Positions 11,335 to 21,603 of a stretch of DNA of 64,000 bases are shown in pieces. Within the stretch, counting starts at the first letter, position 1; each line of letters starts with the position of its first letter. The stretch is from Ceratodon purpureus (lineage: Eukaryota > Streptophyta > Bryopsida > Pseudoditrichales > Ditrichaceae): positions 69,060,674-69,124,673 of the forward strand of contig CM026426.1 of the NCBI GenBank assembly GCA_014871385.1, given 5' to 3'. The translations under genes were made by a program, and so were the position numbers. The notes under the pieces were generated by a model, which saw only the letters and a list, made by a program, of their open reading frames with translations, was not told the origin of the DNA and ran no database searches.

Positions 11335-11831
11335 ATCATTTTATTCTAGTTGGAATGTCCATGTTAACAGCTGGAGATTGATTTATTCTGTTAAGTAACG
11401 GATGATTGATTAAAGAGAGACGGCGCTAACTAATTAGAATGTTTCTTTTTGCAGGCCCAAGTTAACAGGGTAGGAGTTATTAGAACTACGCATTTATTAT
11501 ATGAATCGTAGAACCGATTCTATTCGATGTGCAGTTTGGTGAGATTAGAGTGAGCCGTCAGCTGCATCCATATTTAATACAAGTATTTTAGTGCTTAATT
11601 CAAATTTTGTAATATTTTATGGGCTTGGTTTATTCTCTTCAAATATAGATTGATCTCATCAGCTTTAATTCAAAATGCAATTATTTATAGTTTTCATTAA
11701 TTTAAGTAGGTTTAGAATAAGGGAAGTATTTAGGGCTGAGTCAAGGGGGATGAAGGTTTGGGATATATAAGTTAGAGGGAAGTTAGGAGGAGAGCTATAT
11801 TGTGAGGAGAGTTCTCTCGTTAGTTAGACAT
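11335..11831. promoter_or_regulatory. Divergent promoter between transposase and ParB–methyltransferase gene
   Basis: AT-rich spacer. A strong TATA-like box, GGATATATAAG, at 11760–11770 precedes the first ATG of the rightward gene (11832) by about 65 bases. No distinct TATA box was picked out for the leftward transposase gene. Confidence 0.5.
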
Positions 11832-14800
11832 ATGAAGGAGAGTGGAGGGTCAGCTCCCTCCACTTATGTCACTCGTAGGCCTAGAAGAAAACCAGGTGGT
11901 ACGGATTTTACTAACAGGAGATCGAGGAAGAGGAGAGAATTACGTAGGAAGTCAAAGTCGAAAGGCAACCTCTTGTGTGCACCTCTGATGGTTCGAGGAG
12001 CTGGGCTGCATGTGGCAATTAAATTTTGTAGCATCCGTAAACTCATTCTATAGTCCATAATAGAGGCGGAAGATGAGGTTTTAGAGGATACCGCAGTTGA
12101 GCATGAGGAGAATGAAGTAATAAGTAGCGGAGAGAAACATCTGGAGATGACGGAAGAGCTAGGGTTGAATTGCAGTCCGACTTTGGAGACACCGCAACCT
12201 TCTTTCGGATTCAAGGAGTGTTCAACAAGAGGGACGGATTCTCAGTCGGGCGACCATGCTAATATAGATGTGGTAAGTTTCAGAATCCATCAATTAAAAT
12301 GTTAAATGTAAATTATAGTTGGTTAGAAATAATGTCTTTGCTGCGGGTTCATTGTTATACTGTTTAGAATAGTGAAGCTGCATGAATCTGAACGGTTGTT
12401 CAAAATAAAAGTGGAGTAGTAAATTTTGTCTTAGTCCTAAACATTTGCGCAGACTGGCGACTGGTTTAGGATTGAGCAAGACGTTGTAGAGGAGAAGACG
12501 CCAGAAGTGGGTACGGGCGAGGAGTCAGATCATGAGACGTTGAGAAAAGTCGCTAGGAGAGCGAGACGCCAAATTAAGGAGGCGGGCGAAGGTGGGGAAC
12601 TAGTTGCTGCTACACGAGCGGGGCGAGGGCACCCTGGAAGTCCTACTGTAACTAGTGGGGAGGATAGTGATTCGCTCGATAGTGCGGTAGGCCCAGGAGA
12701 AGAGGACATGGATGAGGGGTCGGCCCGAGGGAGAGGTCGGAGGGCCGAGGTGAGGGGTCGAGGGAGGGGTAAGGGTCGAGGTGGGAGAGGGAAGGCCCTT
12801 TTGCAAGGCCCATCGCAACAAACACCCGCGGCAACGGAGGAGGGTGAGACCGAGAAGGAGATGGGGGAGCGAGGAGAGGAGCGCATGGAGGAGGAGATGG
12901 CGAGTGAGCAAGGTGGATCAGACCGCGGCCCTGCTACCGAGGAGGTGAGATTTTGTGTTGGGGTTCTGTGCTTCTTCAGATTTTGGGTTTTTGGAATTGT
13001 TGGAATCATGGGTGTGGGTGATTGGAGAGAGAGTGTTCAAGCCAAGACTGAATCAGTCGCATTGGCCGCGGAGAAGAGTGTTGGCGAGGTGGGGGAGGAA
13101 TGGGGGGCTGGGGGCCATGATGGTATGTGGGGCTTTGCGGAGGCCATGGCCGCAGCCCAAGAGCTTGCAGCTGCTGCTTCATGGAGCCACCTTGCGGCAC
13201 TTGACCCGGGGGCACTGCTGCTCGCCAAGGCGCATTCGCAGCCGACACTCCCCCTTGAGGTGGGGGAGGAATGGGGGGATGGGGGCCATGATGGTATGTG
13301 GGGCTTTGCGGAGGCCATGGCCGCAGCCCAAGAGCTTGCAGCTGCTGCTTCATGGAGCCACCTTGCGGCACTTGACCCGGGGGCACTGCTGCTCGCCAAG
13401 GCGCATTCGCAGCCGACACTCCCCCTTGAGGTGGGGGAGGAATGGGGGGATTGGGGCCATGATGGTATGTGGGGCTTTGCGGAGGCCATGGCCGCAGCCC
13501 AAGAGCTTGTAGCTACTGCTTCATGGAGCCACCTTGCGGCACTTGACCCGTGGGCACTGCTGCTCGCCAAGGCGCATTCGGAGCCGACACTCCCCGACAA
13601 GGAGGGGGAGGATGAAGGGAGGAGGAGTGGGAGAAGGGGGCTTATTTTATAAACAAGAAGAATTATATCTGGGGAATGAATATGTTAAAATTTCAACTGT
13701 TGCTTTCTTCTTTTTGTTTGATGTTTTTTGTTGATTTCTTATTATTTGTTTTCCCTTTGTACTGTAGGAGGTCACAGAGCAATTCACTGCAAGTGACTTT
13801 GATGGCCCAACTCCAGCTGAAACTGAGGTAAGTTGTTGGAATTTGCCTTCTCAATTGAGTATAGCATAGTATATTCAACCTCCATAGTCCTTTCTAATTT
13901 TCTTTTGAAAGCTTAGTTGGGAATCTGACAATGTCTTTGTTCTTTTTCTCTAGGTATTCTCAGATGCACCCTTGTCCATCAGTTCCCCGATCTGAGTGAT
14001 CAATGTCTCCGACCTCTCGGATTCATTTGATCAGCCCTACTGTAGGTGTGATTTAGGAAACCCTGTAGGTGTAGGTAGTGGACCTCTCGAGGTCCACTCC
14101 CCTCAGTACATGCCTACGTCTCCTGTCTACGAGCCTACATCCCCGGGCTACATGCCTACCTCTCCAAGACTTGGGACCCCGCCTATGTCTCCACCTTCTC
14201 CATCCTCGCCTATTAGAGTGAGGAGGCCAGCCCATGTTGTCTTCGTCCTCCCGGCGATATTGCCATGCCCTGTCCAGCAGACTAGGCGATTTTGGAAGAG
14301 GCGCCGTCACTGGAACTGTAGACAGACTAGGGAGTATTATAGTCGTGCACGACGCACATAGTGGCCTAAGCTCTACTTATTTCTGCTGCAGTCTGAGATG
14401 TACCAGTCTGCGAAGTAATTCTTATATTCTACATTATTGTTTTTGATTTGCTTACGTTCATTATCTTTGAATCAACTCTAAATACGTATGACGTTTGACA
14501 GGTAACTCAAACACAAACACAGGATCAGTTGCCAGCGCCATCTTGTCCTACTGAATTGACGAATGCAGTGGACAGTGAATTGGAACACAGAAAACATTTC
14601 AAATTGGACTCTACAACCGTCATCAACGATCTTCGAATACTCCCAAAGACGAAGTCCCGTATCCTCGTACCCCTCTGTAGGATGCAGTCAATGGCAAGAG
14701 TGCGACCTGTAGGAGAAATGGGAGTTCAACATTTGGAGCGAGAGTTTGTCGATGGATATAGAGATGGTGACCGGGTCAAGTACATTTCCATGTACAACCA

Positions 14801-17800
14801 CGGGGAGAAGAGAGCGGAAGTGACGCCTGAGATCAAGGCTGACTGGAGCCCTTGTTGGCAGAAAGTCAACGATGCTTTCGAGGATGAGCTCTTGGCCGAT
14901 CCGGACTGGAAGGAGTTCTCCGGGAAGATGTTCTATGTCTGGGAAGGTAACCATCGCCTTGCCGCATGGTACAGACATATCAACAACCATCACTATGATG
15001 ATCCAGCTTGGCACATCTCCGTGCATTGCATTGTTCTTGACCCACGCGGTCATGTGGGAAACCTTCTTCATGCCATGCACGACATCAACTGGTAAGCATT
15101 TTTTCCCTACTTCTTGTCCTCACTTCTTGAAAGCTGGTTGAACTTGCAGTACACGGCTTTTACTAACTACCATATCTTCGGGCAGGTCTACAGAGAATGA
15201 TTACGTGAAGAGTAATCTTCCTGCAAAACTCTTTTGTATTCGCTCTTTTGGTGTGATGAAATTGGAGGAATTCAAGGATCTGCTCTGACCAGCGGAGTAC
15301 CAAATATGTTTGAATCACAAACCATCAATTCCTGGATGGTTTACTTTGCCAACCAAAATCTTCATCACATTTCTTTATCGTGTAAGCACTTTCTCCCCCC
15401 CCCCCCCCCTCACGCTTCTAAATGTCATGAATTGCCATGCTGATAACACTCAGAAGTTGATAATTTTATTTTCCAGAGAGAAATCGTGGCTGCTTCTGAC
15501 GAAGCTGCCCGGGCCTACAAGGAGAAAACACCCACAACAGAGCAAACGGCGGCAGGTGTATGGGATGCCATGTCTGCCGCTTCGACCAACATGGTCGACT
15601 ACATTAAGAAGAAGGACTTCACCAAGTACCTCGCCATTGCCAATCCCAAAAACGGTGATGACTTCCTCGCGGAGGTTAGTTTCTTCACATCTCTACTTTA
15701 CTTTTGAATAAGTAATTTAAACACTAATCTTCCCGTTCATGTAATGTTCACTTCCCAGATCAATCGGCATTACAGTGAATTCTCCAAGCCGGAGATGACA
15801 GTGGAGAAGCTTCAGAAGATTGTTCCTGCAGCTGTTGATGCAAAGTTCAAAGCGCGTTGGCTGAGGTGGTGGAACTCTTCACCAAGTGCACGACAATCTT
15901 ACAGATTTTTGCCCCAGGACTTTAAGGAGGCCGACTTCGACCCTTGGTTGAACAAGGCAACATTCTGGGCTGGGGTATAGTACCTTCAAACTTCGTAATA
16001 AATTCAAATACCACTTCTTCTTTGTCCCATGTCAATATTTACTTCAACGACTTTACCTTTCTATCGCAGATAGAGGATGCTGTTACCCGGGAGTTTGATG
16101 ACATCTGCAAGACCGAGAACCTTGTCATCAAGTGGAAGTCCTTCCCGGGACTGTTGCAGCCAGACGCATATGTGGAGAGTTGGCGTATTCTCCTTTGGGA
16201 AAAGGCTTTCCCCGCATTTATAAGTACCCGCGCAGAAAAGCCTTTCGATAAGAAGTCTGATTTTTCCACTTATCCGGGAGCAGCAGATGTTGTTAAGCGT
16301 GTGACATACCGGTATGACTTTTATGCACTTCGAATTTTTATCATTTTTCCTTTTCGCTTTTATTTACTGTCAATACTATGATTCTGATCAATATGGCACT
16401 TGATTTTCATTAGGTACTTCAAGAGAGAGCTGCTTCCAAAAGGTGCAATTGACCCTGAGAAGTTCCCTTCATACTTCGCCTCGTGGATTCAGAAAGGCTC
16501 TGATCAGTGTATCTATACTCCTCTGCAGCTGAAGAGGTACAGCTCTCCGCACCTAGCCACTGGTTGTTGGTACCTCGATTGCATTCGAGGTTTCGTTGTT
16601 GAGTCTGAAGCGGAGCTCAAATCTGAGCTTGACGGGGGATCAATAGCCATCGACGATTCTGGAGACGGTTCTGATGAGGCCGAAGGCCTCCAGGATCAAT
16701 CATCTGCACCTCCACCGAAGAAAGGGCGGGGGCGGCGACTGCGAAAGCTGGGTGCTAAGTCCCAGGGCTCTCAGGAGACTGGTGCAGAGTCCTCCGCACC
16801 GGAGAAGGGCGCCGCCGTTCCATCTCCTGTTATTGTCGTTCCCAATCCGTCCCCTACTCTTGCCCCTTCATCGGTCAGTGCATCCGCTATCACCAGAGGT
16901 CTTCTGGAGCAACGGAAGGCCAGACTTCTCCCGGCAAGCACCTCCTCTGCAGCAACTCCCCATTCCACTGGTGTTTCTATCATCAACTCATCAGTGACCC
17001 CGTTACAGGTTCGTAACATGGAGCTCAAAGACAAGGGTGGCCATCCGGATTGGGTGAAAACTCTGGAGTTCGTGCGCAAGGTATGATTCTCTTCTTACAT
17101 AATACGATATTACATACACTTCAATTAATTTCATATAATCTAACCCTATTTTCTTGTTTCTGCAGTTTGGACGTGGCCGCCAGAACGAAGTACCTGAGCG
17201 GTGCCAGGATGAGAATCATCTGGGAGTCGACTTGATCATCGTTGACATCCCTGAGAATCTTCCTGTCCCTCTCGTTTCCGACCCCCCTACCGTGATTCCT
17301 CCTTGGAACTCCCGTGAAAAGGATTATGTGTACGACATTTTCTATTTCGCAAGTCTTTACTTGCAAAATGATGGCGCTCTGTGCATCATCTACAACAATG
17401 ATCAAGCGTTGGCTACGGAGATTCTTGAAGAAGCTAGCGCCACTAAGTTTGTCCTTTACAAAGACTGGTGGGGCTTCAATGAGCTCGGCCTGACTTCTCC
17501 TACGAACCCCGGAAACCTGGTAATTTCATCCTTTCCTTTCCTTCAGTTTACTTAGTACTATCCCGTCCGTTTATTCATTCTGACATAATTTGGTTGATTG
17601 CAGACTAATCGGTTCTGGATCCGGGTCTTTGTTCGTGGTGGCGAGCCGCCATCTAAGTTCTCCTTTCAAACGAAGAAATCCGATGTCATACATGGCGACC
17701 TCAACATTACCGAGAGTGATGCGATTTTCAACTTTATCGACGTTGATTCTCAGCAAATGAATGGGGATGTTCCATGGAGAGGGCCAAGGGAGAAAGCCCG

Positions 17801-18518
17801 TGAGATGATGGAGAGCATAATTGGAGAGCTCTCGAAGCCCGGCGACATAGTCCTCGATTGGAAGGCAGGAACAGGTAACCGTTCTTACATGTCTCTACAG
17901 AATTATTTCTCTGATTCCTTCCTCAGTTTCTCACGTCTTCACCTTGCTTTGAGTTGCAGGGGCCTCTGTCAAGGCTTGCCAGGCTATTGGTCGTCATATT
18001 ATAGCTTTTGAGGATGACGAAGCCATATTCAACGCCCTTCTCAAACCGTATATGGCAGCAAAATCTCCCATGGGCCCCCGTAAACATCCTAGACCGGCAG
18101 CAGCAGAGGAAGCACCAGCAAAGAAACAAAGACCCACTAAGTATTGTAAGTCTTACTCTAAAATTTGTATGTTTCGTGCAATGCATCTAGTATTATTTCT
18201 GTATGAAAATTTACCTATTCGATCTAACCACTTCTGGCTTTCTATTGCAGAGTAGTTGTGACAACACCGCCAAGTGGGCATAGAGCCGTGTTCACTCCAT
18301 CGTGGCGTCTTAATTCCAGCCCGGTTCAGCCTTTTATTCTTCCGGACTATGCAGAGGGCTTAGCACAAGCGCTTCAATGTGGTGCACTTAGATATGTTCC
18401 TAGTCGGCCCACTAATTTTGATCTTAGGGCCCTTCTATTTGTCGATGAAGAGGCTGTAGAAGGAGAGTCTGAGTCATCGGGTTCTGAGAGTGGAAGTAGC
18501 GACTGTAGCATCTTCTAA
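11832..18518 (+). CDS. ParB-like + DNA-methyltransferase-like fusion, MULE-1 cargo gene, about 14 exons
   Basis: Exons read by eye: 11832–12272, 12453–12944, 13768–13827, 13954–14358 (possibly alternative), 14502–15091, 15186–15381, 15477–15674, 15759–15974, 16070–16311, 16414–17080, 17166–17519, 17604–17874, 17960–18145, 18253–18518; GT–AG borders and phases fit, except that exon 4 shows no donor. The N-terminus is basic then acidic. Exon 5 holds the ParB/Srx-like motif WEGNHRLAAW (about 14940). The middle is helical. Exon 11 holds DLIIVDIPENLP, in the place of methyltransferase motif IV (DPPY/SPPY). Exons 12–13 hold DIVLDWKAGTGASV, in the place of motif I (DPFAGSGT). Motif IV before motif I is the permuted beta-class order of N4-cytosine/N6-adenine enzymes. 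The same ParB-then-methyltransferase fusion is known in bacteria and phages. Odd: in-frame TAG 12051, TGA 13993, TGA 15286. The altered motif IV makes catalysis doubtful. Confidence 0.65.
13089..13601 (+). repeat. Three tandem 171-bp units encoding a 57-residue repeat
   Basis: Units 13089–13259, 13260–13430 and 13431–13601 are nearly identical, with the third slightly more diverged. Being a multiple of three they keep one frame open, reading EEWG..GGHDGMWGF and AAAQELAAAASWSHL per unit. They lie between the donor at 12945 and the acceptor at 13767, so they are either in an intron or in an alternative exon of the cargo gene that reads through to a stop at 13650. The two other frames on both strands are also partly open because the unit is GC-rich. 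Confidence 0.85.
13954..14361 (+). other. Exon with RNA-polymerase-II CTD-like heptads
   Basis: The acceptor TTCTCTAG precedes VFSDAPLS. The exon then shows three exact Y-[ME]-P-T-S-P-x heptads (about 14108–14170), SPPSPSSP, and an Arg-rich RRFWKRRRHWNC end before TAG 14359. Serine 2 of the CTD consensus is replaced by Met or Glu, while Tyr1, Pro3, Thr4, Ser5 and Pro6 are kept. The same exon with the same end occurs in MULE-2 (39370–39804). No donor is visible before the stop in either copy. The flanking exons join in phase without it, so it may be an alternative last exon. Confidence 0.6.
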
Positions 18519-19027
18519 GTTTGAAAGAGGCCTCGCTCTATCATTGTTTCCATTTGATTTGATTTGATTTCAGTGGAGTTGATTACATACTGCATCGTCT
18601 ACTCTATTGCAAACCACTAAAATATTCATGATTCTCATTTCCAGTTTATACTCGTGTATGTAAAGGTCTAAAATTGCAAGTCTTCTACGACATGACTTAT
18701 GAATAATGAAATGTTACAAAAGAAATGCTCAAATTTTAGATTGCGCTGTAATTTATATTTTAATCATTCAAAATCCCACATTTCCATAGCCATGTTACCT
18801 ATTCTTGACTTGGTGTACATCTTGGTTTCTGCCACTCCATTATTGTACACGAACTCTGAAATATTCCACTAACTTTTAAGACCATTTCGTTTAGTTGTTT
18901 CGAGTTGTCTTATTCCTAGAATCGTCTATATTATCTAAAGCCATCATGCTGGAATACTCGTATCTAGATCCAATAAGGGACCAAGTCTAAAGGATTGTAT
19001 TCGAACACCCCACTAGACTTCACAGTA
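18519..19027. other. 3' region of cargo gene, no gene seen
   Basis: AT-rich. A TTGATTTGATTTGATT run lies just after the stop. Near 18800–18860 a block including TACATCTTGGTTTC recurs at 19698 (altered) and in MULE-2 at 41069, so this is conserved right-side MULE sequence. No coding signal. Confidence 0.5.
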
Positions 19028-19411
19028 CTAATCCTTTGGAGGATATACAGTCCAACTCTTGTCGATATCAAACCAGCAAGTTTTGCCATCCGATATGATC
19101 ACTTCGGGCAGCTGAACAACTGGATTCTCATCGACGTTTGATAGCAAGGGATACGGGATTAGAGACAATTCCATAATACGGAGAAGCTCATTGGTACAAA
19201 GCACTGTCCAACGCCATTCACCTTCACCAACATGGAGGCTTCCGATGTGCCTAAACGGTGGCAGGTCCATGCCTCGGTCTCTGGCGCGCTCCACCTCCAA
19301 TAGCCACGGCCGCAGCTCCTCATAACTCGCCGGTGCCTTTGGGGGCAAACCTACAGCCGCTCTCGTCCTCCTCGATCTTGCATTACACACCTTCGGCATC
19401 GCGCAACACAC
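19028..19411 (-). CDS. Small leftward ORF of MULE-1, unrecognised
   Basis: 127 codons, with no domain recognised. The C-terminal part reads as a compact fold (EVIISDGKTCWFDIDKSW). The start codon at 19411 is not ATG, so an upstream exon or a decayed start is likely. It lies between the end of the cargo gene and the right terminus. MULE-2 has a different leftward frame in the corresponding place (40402–40944). May be a fragment of a captured gene. Confidence 0.3.
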   Translation of the reverse strand: MCCAMPKVCNARSRRTRAAVGLPPKAPASYEELRPWLLEVERARDRGMDLPPFRHIGSLHVGEGEWRWTVLCTNELLRIMELSLIPYPLLSNVDENPVVQLPEVIISDGKTCWFDIDKSWTVYPPKD

Positions 19412-20103
19412 TAAGTTGTTGTAGTCTTAAAACGTTCCACGCAAGCCTACAGATTGACCCCCCCGAACTCCATCGCTACCTTCGCATACAACACAGAATG
19501 CCAAGGACTGTGTCACTATCCTAATACGCCACCTAGAAACAAGCTATAGAAACCAAGAGTGACCTCCTTCTCTGGAACCCAGCTTACCAAGTGCTGTTTG
19601 ATGATGAAAATCTCCTACTTGTATCACTCAAATGAAGATGCTTTGCTGCCTAGGAAGAGAGAGTAATCTTCGATGAAGACAAGGACTCTGACAAGGTATA
19701 TCTTGGTTTCAGCAGTTAAGATATTATACACGAATTTTGAAATATTCGAGGAAGTTTTCAAACCTTGCCTCCTTTATGTTCTGTGAAAGTTGTTTTTTTC
19801 CTTGTGCATTTACATAATCCTATGAAAGAATTATTTGTTTGATCTAAAACTTAACGCCTGATCATTGTATCTTGCCTAAACCCATGACAAATCTCATGGA
19901 ATGTATGCATGACGTCATCATGACATCAGCCCTAATTTGTATCTTAGAGATCAAACGTAATAAATTTTTACCAGAGATAACCCTGATCTCCACGGTAATA
20001 TACTCCTTTCCTAAAAAAAGTGTCAAAATCAAGCCTTAATTTAGTAAATTTCCACGGTTATAGGGTCTACTTTGCTTTTGAAAATTTTGCTAATTGTCAA
20101 TTT
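19412..20103. other. Right subterminal region of MULE-1, no gene
   Basis: AT-rich non-coding sequence shared in patches with 41090–41460 of MULE-2, for example TGACATCATCATGACATC-like and TCCACGGTTATAGGGTCTAC blocks. Nothing else is seen. Confidence 0.55.
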
Positions 20104-20169
20104 TGTGCTCTCCATTCTGTGCTTTGCGCTCTCCGCTCTACGCTCTCCGCTCACATACGAACTTTCCCC
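20104..20169 (-). repeat. Right subterminal array and terminus of MULE-1
   Basis: Inverted counterpart of 5876–5945, with repeated GCTCTCCGCTC units ending in TCACATACGAACTTTCCCC. Confidence 0.8.
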
Positions 20170-20178
20170 AAGTCCCCT
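20170..20178 (+). repeat. Right 9-bp target duplication of MULE-1
   Basis: AAGTCCCCT, identical to 5867–5875. Confidence 0.9.
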
Positions 20179-21466
20179 GTTGCTCAAACCATGAAGCTGC
20201 CCTTAGTCAATGTGTCTTACGAAGCATACAACGAGTGGCAACTGGTCTTCAACGCCTGGGTAGGAGGGGAGGATCATTGGAGAGGACTGTTGAAAACTAG
20301 GATTTCCCCCAAAGCCAGCCCGCCGGGACATAACGTTGAACGACATGCAGTGGGTGATTGGTCTTCGAGACCACGAATGCAAGAGGCTGGCTAAGGAAAT
20401 TCTGGACCTCAAAGTATACATCAAGGTCACTGGGAAAGAGGTGGTTCAACGGGATGGAACATCACTGCAGAATTGGTGTCAGCAGGTGAAATACGAGTAT
20501 ATTGTCAGAAACGAGCTCATGTCCATTTATAGGGGCTTTGCACTCAAGAAACCAGGGAATGCGATGTAAATTGAGTTGAGCTTGGATGGCTGGAATTCCC
20601 TTCAAGTCGAGAAGGGGATCAGCGACTCCATGGTCAGTAATATTCGGGCTGACTTGGAAGATAGTCCTGAGGGGAAGGAGTGGCTTAAGGGACGAAATCA
20701 TCCGCTCACGCCGTCGCACGGAGCAACACTCGATTTATTCAAGGACATTGTGCAGAAGTATTGGAAGTCGGATGTGGACCAGTCTTCGCAGTCGTCTGTA
20801 CAATTCGATGCCCGAATTGCAGAGGACCTAGATGAAGTGTGCAGAATTCTTGACGTTCGCGGAGCTTTCTCCTTCAACAAGGCGCAGTATGAGATGTTTG
20901 TAGTCTTTGGTTACGATACAGCGGAGAAGGAGATGCCGAACATGCGACAAAGAGACATTTTAAGCGTCGCTGAGAGGATTCACCCTGAGGTAGAGGAGCA
21001 GGTCTTTCAGGTCGGTGGGGAGGGAGAAACAACTAAGGTGAATAAGCTTGTCACCCCATCCTTGTGGCTACTCGATGCTGAGTCCAATTACAATCTTCAA
21101 GGCCTGTCAAGGCTGACAGGTAGTTCGTGGACGGTGCATACTATGCAATACTTCCCCGATAGTTCCACTGGGTTTCAAAGGAGTTCTCTCATTGACTCTA
21201 GGCCCAATGTTCATGTGTCCATTATGTATCCAAAGCCAACAACGCCCGGGGATGCATGGAATACCTTCTCGGACTTCACTGGTTTGAAACGGCCGCTTCC
21301 TCCCTATGTGGACGAAGGAGAAGACGGTTTTGGGGAGGATTGGTCTAATGGAGACAGCCACGCTAGTTACTCTTACCTCTAGTCTCTTCTGGAGAAAGCG
21401 ATGCAGTTAAACGACGTTCGGGTGATCAATTGCTGGGGAGGTGGGAACGTCACGGCCCTCGCTTTG

Positions 21467-21603
21467 GTAAGTCACTGCTACAGTCTCTTTTAGTGCCTTC
21501 GCTGTATGCTCACCTATCGTCGGCGGGCAGCTGACGCACATTGCATCCTTTGTGTTTCTTGAGTACAACATTTCCTTAACCGTTTTGTCTTGTTCTTCTG
21601 CAG
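21467..21603 (+). other. Intron with one hairpin repeat at 21519–21535
   Basis: Donor GTAAGT, acceptor TTCTGCAG, length 137 bases. The hairpin GTCGGC-GGGCA-GCTGAC starts 52 bases from the donor, nearly the same offset as in the intron at 5697–5830. Confidence 0.7.

Larger units (their letters stand above)
5876..20169. mobile_element. MULE-1, Mutator-like DNA transposon, 14.3 kb
   Basis: The ends are inverted repeats. The left end reads AGAGGGAAGCTTGTACGTGA; the complement of the right end reads GGGGAAAGTTCGTATGTGA. Each continues into an array of GAGCGGAGAGC-type units. A 9-bp target duplication (AAGTCCCCT) flanks it, as expected for Mutator-like elements. Further in, CTATAACCGTGGA (left, about 6059) and its complement (right, about 20053) extend the subterminal symmetry. 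It encodes a leftward SWIM-type transposase, a small rightward ORF, a rightward ParB–methyltransferase-like gene and a small leftward ORF. At 14.3 kb with an intron-rich cargo gene it is large for the class. The transposase reading frame is interrupted, so this copy is probably not autonomous today. Confidence 0.9.

Noticed and set aside
12600-13600. Long leftward open frames over the GC-rich exon and 171-bp repeats
   Set aside because: Produced by GC-rich composition and a repeat length divisible by three; the plus strand has matching splice sites and fits the gene.
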